A program made the translations under genes and the position numbers. This document shows, one piece after another, positions 16,834 to 26,261 of a stretch of 64,000 nt of DNA (within the stretch, counting starts at the first letter, position 1; the number at the start of each line of letters is the position of its first letter). The notes under the pieces were generated by a model. The model made no database searches and was not told where the DNA came from. It worked only from the letters and a program-made list of their open reading frames with translations. Source of the DNA: Actinomyces ruminis (GTDB lineage: Bacteria; Actinomycetota; Actinomycetes; Actinomycetales; Actinomycetaceae); assembly GCF_002154335.2 (NCBI RefSeq), contig NZ_MTPX02000041.1, positions 161,664 through 225,663 on the forward strand, read 5' to 3'.

Positions 16834-19054
16834 ATGTCTTTCCCTCCATGCGCGCCAGCCATGGTCGCCCAAGTCCCCTCCCCGCCTCGCTGCGCCCGCG
16901 ATGCCATCGTCGCCCGCTCCCCGTTACCGCTGATCGGTATGGACGGACCCACGTCCCTCTCGGCCGAAGAAGACGTAGAAAGGATGACCTGCTGGTTCTA
17001 CCCACGAGCACAGTTCGGACGCGGGGCGCTACGGGTCCAACTGGCGGAGAGTCGGCGAACCATGAGACACGTCTCCTACCCGGAAACCGCAACTCCTCCA
17101 GCGGTGCGCGCCATGTTTCGGCTGCGCGGGCGCGGCACCGCCGTCCTTGCCCGTGCCACCGGTGTTGTACACGTGCTGCCAGGCGGTAATCCCATCGCGG
17201 CAGGGATATCCGCAACGTCAAGCGGTCCGTGGGCACTCCCGCGACACGCGGAATACTTAAGACCCGGCGCGTCACTACACCTCGATAACGAGGAGACAAT
17301 AACCCTCGTCGTCGACGCCCGGGAGGGCCAGCCGCCGGCGATATGCCTCGTCCCGAACACCGCGCGCGGGCGGGAGGCTAGTGGCGTCGATCTCGGCAGC
17401 AGCGACCACCATTGTCAGAACATCCGTGTCGACACACTGCTGGAGGGAGATCAATACTGGTATCCGGCCGCCGTTCATCCCGGTGGCCGTGTGCCACCGC
17501 ACGAGGCCGGCGAGCCAGTTACCGACGTCGAGCTGCTACGCGAAGACTTCGCCCAAGCGTCGCTATGGGTTGCGCCTCTCCCCGTGCTGGGGAATGTAGT
17601 CATCGATTGCCACCCGGAGCTGGGCGACCAGTGCTGACAGTGGGGGAATCCGCGGCCGAGGCCCTGGCCGGCCTCGAGTTCGCGGAGTGCCGTACCGAGT
17701 TGGTGCAGGAGGGTACGAGTCGCTGGGTGAGTGCGAATCGCCTGGGCCTGCGGTACGTACGCGTGAGCGGCGTCACCGCCTCACGTGTGCACGTGCGCGC
17801 CAGTTCGCGAGCCTTCCTCCGACGTGGAGCATTCGCATGCTCGGATGAGCAACTTACCCGGATGTGGACGGTGGCGGCGACGACTCTGGGAACCTGTATG
17901 CAGACGCTCATCGTCGACGGGATCAAACGGGACCGCCTGCCCTGGATGGCGGACAACGCCGCCGCCATCGGCCCGAACGCGTACGCATTCGGCGATCCGC
18001 GTATCACCGCCGATGGCATCGCTGCCCTGTTCCGCCCGCAAAACGCATTCGCGAACGGAATTGCCGACTACACACTGTGGGGAATCATCGCGCTTGCCCT
18101 CGATCTGGAGGCCTTCAATGACGAGGCACTGCTGACTGCGACCGCATCCGACCTGATCGAAGTGCTCTCCTCATTGCTGGCTATGACGGATACCGGAGGC
18201 CTGCTGCATACGGTGAAGGACGACCTCTCCTTTCCTGAGTCAGGACCGGGGGCGATATTCCTGGACTGGGGCGTTGAGGTGGATCCGCTGCGCACACCGA
18301 CGGCGTTCCAAGCTCTGTGGTACTGGGCGCTGCAAAGCGCGATACGGTAGGCACTCATGTGCGCAGGATGGAGGCGCCAGGCGCGCCGGGACCCGAACGG
18401 CTGCGCGCCTGGAAGGAATATGCCGCACGGGTGGCCGGGACGCTTTGGCGCGACGGATGGGATCCCGATGCCGGCGCATGGCGCGAGTACGTAGACGGCG
18501 TCTCTCAGCCGGTACCGCTGGCGAACACGCTGGCCACCCTAGCCGGGCTCACGCCTCCGGAGTCGCCCGGCGTGGAGGCGCAGATTCTGGCCACGTCGTC
18601 GGGAACTCCGTCGATGCGAGCGTGGGCTCTGCGCGCACTCGTACAGCGCGGGCTGCGTGGCCAGGCGGTTGATGAGCTTATTCGGTCCTGGGGACCTCTG
18701 GTCGCGGCCGGGGCCGATACGTTCTGGGAAGACTTCGCCTCGGAAGGGGAGCAGCCGACACAGATGTACGGGCGGCCGTTCGGTAAGAGCCTGTGCCACG
18801 GATGGTCTTCGGGGCCCGCGGATCTGCTGGTACTTGCGATCCTTGGCACACGGCCTCTGGTGCCCGGATGGGCACAGTTCACGGTGGATCCGCAGCTGGG
18901 GGACCTTGAGTGGGCCGCATGCGTCGTCCCGACCGTGCGCGGAGACGTGTGCGTCGTCGCGGAGCGGGGAACGACGACCGTAGACGTGCCGGCTGGCACA
19001 GTGCTGGTTCACGGCGCGGACCGGTTCACGGGCCCTACTAAGGTGAGTTGGTGA
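16834..19054 (+). CDS. GH78-like alpha-L-rhamnosidase family protein, two frame breaks
   Basis: Three consecutive frames form one protein. The N-terminal half looks like a beta-sandwich region. The central part has the (alpha/alpha)6 catalytic signature DGIKRDRLPWMADNA. Later, GADTFWEDF, GKSLCHGWSSGPADLL and LGTRPLVPGW, then LGDLEWAACVVPT, match the end of GH78 rhamnosidases. One base seems missing near 17631 (restoring DQ-VLTVGESAA) and one near 18335-18345 (restoring SA-DTVGTHVRR). With both, 2223 nt give 741 codons. No signal peptide is seen, so it acts in the cytoplasm on imported material. It is divergent from the ABC operon and shares its LacI operators, suggesting that it hydrolyses the imported glycoside. 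Confidence 0.75.
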
Positions 19055-19509
19055 ACTTGGCGCCCGAACGTAGAACCTCTCCGGCGCATTCCTTTAAAGG
19101 CTTGCCCTGGCGAACAGCGCCTCGGTCGAACAGTCGCATGGCGCCACCACCACGGATACGGCGGCGCCGCACACCGGAGAAACCGGGGCTCACCCAAGAA
19201 CCGCATGATTCTGCGGTTTCACTCATTTGGTCTGGAACGCTGGATGGCCTCCGGTGTGCAACGACGGCCTTGCTGCACACCGGAGCACAACCACACAAAT
19301 CCGACCGAACCGCCATTCCCGCAGGATGTCAACGAAAAACCGGGACCGGAAGAGTTTGTCATGACAGCTCCAGTGTGCAGCACTCACAAAATCGTCCCAG
19401 CCACACCTGCCCGGAGGGCACGCCCCACCGGCTGCCGCCATAACGACCGACCGCGGCGGTTATATCTACCGGTCTGGGCACGTGACTACAACCGACCTCG
19501 GCGGTTATA
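19055..19509. other. Intergenic region with a 26-bp repeat pair
   Basis: A 455-base convergent gap with no coding signal. Near the right end a 26-bp unit beginning ACCGACC and containing GCGGTTATATC occurs twice (19446-19471 and 19491-19516, 23 of 26 identical); the second copy overlaps the stop of the leftward GH106 gene. Related pieces appear near 36235-36260 and 57785-57800, so it looks like a dispersed intergenic element. Confidence 0.5.
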
Positions 19510-22457
19510 TCAACCGACCTCGGTGAGATGGACGGGGCCGAGGAGGCCGTGCGGCACGCTCGGGTGCTGCACCGCCCAGGGGCCCTTCATGTATACGTCG
19601 GCGGCCAGCGTCGCGTTGCGCAGCGTCGTGCGCACCTCGATCTCGATGGTCGGTTCCTGCCCCGCAGCCACGACCGCCGCCAGCGCCTCCCCAACCGGGA
19701 TGTCCACGTCATCGCGCAGCACCGGCCCAAACTCGCGGTCGCCCACCCGCACCAGCGCGCTGCCGCCCAGCTCCCCGAGCCGCAGCACCACGCCCGCGAG
19801 GGCGGCCCGGTCATCATCAGCGCCGGCGCCGACTTCCACCCGGGCCCGGTACACCCCGATGCCGGAGACGTCCTTCAGCCCCGGCACTTCACGCCAATCG
19901 CCGGGTCCCTGCCCGGGCAGGACGATGGTGCGCGGTCCGTCTGGCGCCTCGCTGGTGACGGTCAGGCTCCAGTCCACGAGGGCGAGTTCCGCACCGTCGG
20001 CGCCCATGGCGTCAATCGCGCCCGTACCGATCACCGCCCCGGCGACTGCACAGGCCCCGCCCGCACCCGCCACTTCTCCGGCGTCGGCACCGGGCCCTGT
20101 GGGCACAACCCGCAGCACTGCCAGCCCGAGCGGGGCGAGTGCGGTCTCCACGCGCGTGCACCCGACGACCGCTTCGGCACCCACCGGGGTGATCGTGCCC
20201 GTGTCCAGGTCCAGAACCTCCACGCGCCCGGCGCCCTCGATCTCCAGCGGCAGTGCAACCGCCTCGGCACCGGGGTTGTAAACAAGCACGTAGCGGCCCT
20301 CGACAGCGTCGCGCACCTGGCTCAGCAGCACCGGCCCGCGCCAGGCTACGCGGGGACGCACCCCGAGTGCCGCGAGCGCACCGGGCACCAGCGCCCAAGC
20401 ATCCACCCGCTTCACGCACGGTCCGGCGAGCGCGGCGGCAATCGCCTCCCGCACCGCCGCGTCGGCGTCGGCGCCGCCCCAGCCGGCATCCCCCGCCGGT
20501 GGCTGCCCGACGACGACGATGGCCATCCCTGCCTGTGCGGCGCACGCCAGCGCCCGGGCCGCGTTAAGCGGGATGGTGCCGCCCTGGAGCGCGGCGTCCA
20601 GAATCAGGGCCCGGTAGGCGGGCCCGTCAGGGAAGAGCACCGTCCCGCCGGCATCCGTGTCGTGTTCGGGGCCGACGATTCCGTCCTCGGCCAGGCCGAC
20701 CGGGTCGAGGATCTGCACGTTGTATCCGGCCCGCTCCAGCGGCTCGGCGTCGATGAGCCGGTCGGGGGCGGTGGCGTCGGCCTCGGCGTTGCCGCGGGCG
20801 GCGGTGGTCAGGAAGCCGTCGCGGTAGACGGCCACGTCCGCCCGGGGCGTGCCGGTCTCCAGCACGGCGGTGCCCCGCGCCCAGTAGTCGGTCAGCCCCT
20901 TCCAGTGCTCCCACTGGGGAAAGTGCCGGTGGTTCCAGGACTCGGAGACTACCGTGCCGAAGCGACCGCGCGTGGGCCAGAGCGCCTCGGGATCCTGGGC
21001 GGCAAAGCCGTGCACGAAGGGCTTGGTGACGCCCACCGCCCACTCCTTGTTGAGCATGTGCCGGTAGTCCGCCAGGGAGAAGTCGTAGCACTTGTCCATC
21101 TGGGCGCCGAGCTCGGTGGACACGCGCACGGCCCCGCCCTGGTGGGCGCCGCCCACGCAGCTGCGCTGCCAGTCCAGGGCGAAGCGCCAGTTCGGGTGGT
21201 CCATGCGCATGGGTGCGCGGTCGCCGGAGTTCAGGGACTCCACCTCGGCACGCCCGCCGCAGCGCACGAGTTCGCGGAAGGAGCGAACCGGTTCGAGGTT
21301 CTGCCCGTAGGCGGCCTGGGCCTTGTGCGCATGTGATGCCCGGTGGCCCAGTCCTGGATGAGGGCCAGGTGGTCAGTGACGTACAGGTCGGTGACGGTGC
21401 GGTCATAGTCGGTGCGCACGCGTCGCCCCAGGTCGGTGGTGGCTCCGTCCGCGTCGGCGGAGTCGAAGTCGGGGCGCGGGGGCGCCTCGGGCACCCAGTA
21501 GCGGCACTGGCCGTGTGCCATGAGCAGCGGCAAGTAGCGGGTGGGGTCGTATCCGCGCAGGGATCGGAAGCGCTCGAGGAAGCCGCGGCTCCAGAACAGG
21601 CAGTCGGCGTTCAGCTCCAGGGAGTCCTCAAACAGCTCGGTGGCGGTGGAGGTGTCGGCAGCCAAGGCGGCTGCGCCCGCCTCCCCGATCTGGTGCTCGT
21701 CCAGGTATGCCAGGGCAGCGCGGGCGGCCTCGGCGTCGAGGAAGCTGGTCACTCCCTGCTCGCTGTCCCGGGACCAGAAGGCCGTCAGCGCCCACTGCCC
21801 CTCCCCCGGCCTCCAGGCGACGACGGCGTCCGCGCCCTCGCCGCGCACCTGTCCGCTCAGGACGGTCAGGGTGGTCTCGTCCAGCAGGGTGGAGTGCTCG
21901 GGCTCGATGACCTTGGTGGGCTTGCCCCAGGGGTTGCCGGAGGGGACCACCCGTGGGGAGGTACCGCGCTGAACCACCCGGGCGGCGACGACGGCGACCA
22001 GCTCCCCGCCGCGTTCGAGGTCGGGATCATCGAAGGGTGCGGGCACGGGCGTGGTCACTGCGCCGCCGTCGCCGACGGCGTCCACCCAGGCGACCCCGTA
22101 CTGGAGCTCCTGGGCGGCGTATGCGGTGCCGCGGGCGGTGTTGGGGGTCTGCAGCGGCCAGGCGGCGCCGAGGGTCATGGCCACGCCCACCCCCAGGCCC
22201 CGGGCCTCCTCCAGGACGGCGTCCAGGGCCTCGCGCTGGGCGGCGTCGGCCCAGAAGCCCGGTGAGAAGGCGATCTCCACCTCCCCGAAGCCGGCGGCGG
22301 CGATCGCCCGCAGCTCTTCAAGCAGCTCCGCCACGGGGGTGGGCTGCTGCCACCACCAGCGGATTCCAGGCCGGTCGCTCATTTCCGGCGTGGCGAAGCG
22401 GGCGGCGGTCAGGGCGGCGCGGGTGGCGGGGCGGTGCAGGTCGGCGGGCGCGGTCAT
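19510..22457 (-). CDS. GH106-like alpha-L-rhamnosidase, one frame break
   Basis: A 982-residue protein after correction. The N-terminal catalytic TIM-barrel signature is IRWWWQQPTPVAELLEEL followed by IAAAGFGEVEIAFSPGF (residues about 31-70), as in the GH106/PF17132 group. Middle regions carry SLELNADCLFWS and ESWNHRHFPQW, and the last 200 residues look like a jelly-roll carbohydrate-binding module. One A seems missing near 21329 (HMRT-KAQAAYGQNL). With it, 2949 nt give 983 codons. No signal peptide is seen, so it is probably cytoplasmic. It is the last gene of a six-gene leftward operon (30150 to 19510) with GH43, GH3, two esterases and a symporter. Exact linkage specificity is uncertain. 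Confidence 0.72.
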
Positions 22458-22486
22458 GGTGTGCTCCTAGTTCGAAAGCCCGGCCC

Positions 22487-24077
22487 TCACAGGGCCCGGT
22501 ACCGAAAGTCGGTGATGCGAGCGCTACCCGGCCCGGCGGCGAAGACGGCGGGGCGCAGCGAGACCAGGTCGTTCGCGGTGTTGGCGTGGTAGCCGGAGCA
22601 CTCCAGGGTGAGCGGGTAGTGGGTCCACTCCGCCTGCCCGGGGGCGCGGTAGTACATCTGCACGATGTGCTCACGCTTCTCCAGGGCGAGCTCCAGCGCG
22701 CGGGTGCCCTCCGGCAGCGGCTGGCCGGCCCAGGTAGGGATGCCGCCGGTCCAGGCCTGCAGGCGCCCCTCGGCAAGCTCCAGCCCGAGGAAGAGCCGGT
22801 GGTTGAAGAACAGCAGCAGACCCGCCGTAGTCTCAGGGGCCTGCGAGCCGCCCGCGCCGCCGCCGTCGGCAGCGCTCGTGGAGCCGAGCAGCTCAACACC
22901 CACCTCGACCCGGTAGGAGCGGTCGGGGGCGCGCACGGTCATGGGCGAGGCCGACGCCGGCCCCTCCCCCTTGCCGGCCAGCACCAGACCCTCGCCGGTG
23001 AAGTCGGCACGGACGGTCTCGTCGGCGCCCGGCTGATCAAAGGTCCACCGCCAGCCCCAGGCGGGCGCAGCGAAGTCGTCGGACAGGGCGACGCCGTGGG
23101 GACGCTGCTCGCTACCGCCGCCGGGCAGGGGCAGCGGCACGGTCAGGTCGCCGCCGCAGGCCACCGGCCAGCCGTCCTCGGTCCAGTCGATGGGTTCGAG
23201 GAGGATCTGGCGGCCGAGCCCGGTGTGGCCGTTCTCGTAGGCGTGGTAGATGACGTACCACTGCCGCCCGGGCCCTCCAGCAGGGTGCCGTGGCCGCGGG
23301 ACCACCAGGGCTGGGCCGGGTCGGTGCAGCGCAGCAGCGGGTTGGTGGACATGTTCTCCCAGGGACCGTCGATGGAGCGGGAGCGGGCCACGATGACCAT
23401 GTGCCGGTGGCGGGGCCGGCGGTGCCGCCGACGGCGGATACCAGATAGTGCCAGCCGTCGCGCATCACGTGCTTGGGCCCCTCCAGGGAGTAGGCCTCCA
23501 CCACCCAGTCCTCGGGGTAGTGCCAGCCGTCGTACACGTGCTCGACGTCCCCGACGGTGGCCAGGCCGTCATCGGTGAGCCGCACCCGGTCGACGCCGTT
23601 GAGGAACAGGTACCGCTCACCGTCCTCGCCCACGGCGTGGCCGGGGTCGATGTAGCCGCGCAGGCCCAGGTCGATGGGGCCGTGCCAGGAGCCCTCGATG
23701 TCGTCGGCCCACATCACCGCGATAGTGGGGGCGTCCACGCGCGACCAGGAGGTGGGCATGAAGGGGATGTACATGTAGTAGCGGCCGGCGTGCTCGACCA
23801 GGTCGATGGCGAAGACGCTGCCCCAGGGCTCGGGGCAGGTGGGACCGACGGGCTCCCAGTCCACCAGGTTCTCCGAGCGCCACAGCACAATGCCGGGGCT
23901 GGACTCGAAGGAGGAGTAGGTCAGGTAGTAGCGGTCCCCCACGCGCAGGACGGTGGGGTCGGGGTAGTCCCCGCCCATGACGGGGTTGCGGTAGGTGCCG
24001 TCGCCGAGGTTGGCGCGGCGCTGGTTCTCAATGCCGCGCCCCCAGGCGGGGGCGGCGGACGGGGCAGTGGCGGTCAT
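22487..24077 (-). CDS. GH43-family glycosidase with C-terminal beta-sandwich, two frame breaks
   Basis: The five-blade propeller start shows YRNPVMGGDYPDPTVLRVGD, with the catalytic-base Asp in DYPDPT, then YYLTYSSFESSPGI and SWSRVDAPTIAVMWADDIEG. The C-terminal 200 residues (DDFAAPAWGWRWTFDQ onward) resemble the XynB/DUF1349 beta-sandwich of beta-xylosidase and arabinofuranosidase types. One base is missing at about 23400-23420 and one near 23268; restoring both gives 531 codons ending DFRYRAL. The ATG at 24077 follows GGAGAG. It probably removes xylosyl or arabinosyl decorations. It is 30 bases upstream of the GH106 gene. Confidence 0.78.
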
Positions 24078-24144
24078 AGGGTCTCTCCGGTGGTGCGATA
24101 GTGGTTCTTTGTCAGGAGTGCGGAGGAAGGCCCGCTGCACGGGC

Positions 24145-25184
24145 TCAGCGCGTGACGTCGCTGATAAAGGCGGCGAAGTGGGCGCAGGTGGTCTTGGCCG
24201 TGGGCAGGCCGGGCACGGACAGGTGGCCGTGGGTCTCCCCGGGAACGGTGTGCTGCTCGACGTCGACCCCGGCCTCCACCAACTGCTGGGTGAAGCGCTC
24301 CCCGGAGGCGCGCAGGTCGTCGGCCTCGCAGTTCTCGATGTAGGTGCGCGGGTAGCCGACCAGTGAGTCCGCGTTGCCGGGCATGGCGTAGTCGAAGTGC
24401 TCGACCCCGGTCATCTCGGGGCCGAGGAGTTGCCCGATGAGATGGTCATTCTGGGCGACAGCGGCCTCGCGACCGGCCCACAGGAGCGGCGGGAGCGTCT
24501 CGAGGACGGCGGCGAGCTCGGCGGAGGGTGCGGGCATCGGGTAGTGGACCAGCGGGTAGGCGAGGAAGACGCCGGCGGGTGGGCAGTCCGCGTCGCGCCC
24601 GTGCAGGCCGACGGAGGCCGCCAGGCAGGCGCCGGCGCTGCCGCCGCCGACGGCTACGCGTTCGGGGTCGGTGGGCAGGCCGTGTCCGCCGGCGCGGACC
24701 CACTGGTAGGCGGCCCAGCAGTCGTCGTGCGGGACGGGGTGGGTGATGCCGTCGACGGCAAGCCGGTAGTCGACGCTGATGACGGGCAGCCCGGTGGCGT
24801 CGGCCAGGCGGGCGGCGGTGTGGTCGGCCTCGGCGGTGTCCAGGTCGCCGAAGATGAAGGCGCCCCCGTGGATCCAGACGATGGCGCCGCGGCGGCCGTC
24901 GGTGTCGGGGGTGGTGAGCTCGCGCGGGGTGTACACGCGCACGGGCACGTCCCCGTGCGGGCCGGGGGCGACGGCGTCGCGGCGCTCGACCGCGGGCAGG
25001 TCGACGGGCTCGACGAGCAGGTCGTAGAGCGCCGCCTGAGCTGGTGCTCTGCGGTGAATTCGGGCCCGCGCGGGGGTAGGCCGTCCAGGACGTGAATCCG
25101 CTCGCCGTGGACGCCGGAGACACCTCCGACCTTCTCGGGGCCCTCGGTGACGACGACGGGTGCTGCTGAACTGTTCTGGCGCAT
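24145..25184 (-). CDS. Alpha/beta hydrolase, HSL-type esterase, one frame break
   Basis: An esterase of the hormone-sensitive-lipase type: oxyanion motif IHGGAFIFGD, nucleophile elbow GGGSAGA (G instead of the usual D before Ser), Asp in ENCEADDLRASGE and His in GETHGHLS. The frame breaks near 25040, where one G seems missing (EHQ-AQAALYDLL). With it, 347 codons run from the ATG at 25184 (MRQNSSAAPVV) to the stop. It is a close paralog of the adjacent gene at 25194-26234. Both probably remove acyl groups from sugars or aglycones before glycosidases act. Confidence 0.8.
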
Positions 25185-25193
25185 GGTTGGTCG

Positions 25194-26234
25194 TCAGGCG
25201 TGGTGGTGGTTGATGACGTCGTTTATGAAGGCGGCCAGGTGCGCGCACATGCGCACACCGGACTCCAGGCCGGGCACGTTCAATGGGGCGTGCAGCTCGC
25301 CGGGGCAGGTGTGGACCTCGACGTCGACACCCGCATCGGCGAGCTGCTGGGCGAAGCGCTCCCCGGAGGCGCGCAGGCCGTCGAGCTCGCAGTTCTCAAT
25401 GAAGGTGCGCGGGTAGCCGGTGAAGTCCTCGGTCATGCCCGCGAGCGCGTACTCGGGGTGCTCGATATCCAGCATGTCCGGGCCAAGCATGTTGCTCATC
25501 AGCCAGTCGTCGCCGTCGGGGTTGTCCTGGAAGGCGTCGGGCAGGACGGCCAGGGCGGCGGTGAGCTCCGCGGAGGCCGGCGGGCGCGGATAGTGCACCA
25601 GCGGGTAGGCGAGGAAGATGCCGGCAGGCGGGCAGCCCGCGTCGCGCCCGTGGTGGCCGACGGTGGCGGCCAGGGCCGCACCGGCGCTGCCACCGCCGAC
25701 GAACGCCAGCCCGGGGTCGGTGGGCGTTCCGTGGCCGCCGGAGCGCGCCCAGGTGTAGGCGGCCCAGACGTCGTCGTGGAGCACCGGGTGGTGACGTCCC
25801 TCGGTGGCGAGCCGGTAGTCGACGTTGACGACGGGCAGGCCGGTGGCGTGCGCCAGGCGGGCGGCGGTGTGGTCGCCCTCGGGCATCTCCGGGCTGCCGC
25901 CGAGGAAGGCGCCGCCGTGCATCCACACGATGACGCCGCGGCGGCCGGCGGAGTCGGGCTCAGCAAGCCTCTTCGGAGTGGTGACGATGACGCGGATATC
26001 CCCGTTGGGGCCGGGAGCGAAGGCCTCGCGGCGATCCACCGCCGGCAGGTCAATGGGCTCGACCGGGGCATCGAAGCGGGCCAGCCGGGCGTTCTCCTCC
26101 GGCCCCCAGGCGGGCCCGCGCGGGGGCAGGCCCTCCATGAGGTGCAGGCGCTGGGCATGTACGCCGGTGAGGTGGCCGACCTTCTCGGGGACGCCGTCGT
26201 CGACGACGGGCGCGTGGGATGAGTTGAAGCGCAT
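25194..26234 (-). CDS. Alpha/beta hydrolase, HSL-type esterase, intact paralog
   Basis: An intact 346-residue protein. HGGAF begins at residue 106, the nucleophile S183 lies in VGGGSAGAALA, D285 in ENCELDGLRASGE and H315 in GELHAPL, a complete Ser-Asp-His triad. It has the same unusual GGGSAG elbow as its neighbour, where most HSL esterases have GDSAG. No signal peptide, hence cytoplasmic. It ends nine bases before the paralog's start and begins 27 bases after the GH3 stop, well inside the operon. The duplication suggests two acyl substrates or positions. Confidence 0.84.
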   Translation of the reverse strand: MRFNSSHAPVVDDGVPEKVGHLTGVHAQRLHLMEGLPPRGPAWGPEENARLARFDAPVEPIDLPAVDRREAFAPGPNGDIRVIVTTPKRLAEPDSAGRRGVIVWMHGGAFLGGSPEMPEGDHTAARLAHATGLPVVNVDYRLATEGRHHPVLHDDVWAAYTWARSGGHGTPTDPGLAFVGGGSAGAALAATVGHHGRDAGCPPAGIFLAYPLVHYPRPPASAELTAALAVLPDAFQDNPDGDDWLMSNMLGPDMLDIEHPEYALAGMTEDFTGYPRTFIENCELDGLRASGERFAQQLADAGVDVEVHTCPGELHAPLNVPGLESGVRMCAHLAAFINDVINHHHA

Positions 26235-26261
26235 TGCTTACCTCCTTGTAGGCGCGACAGG

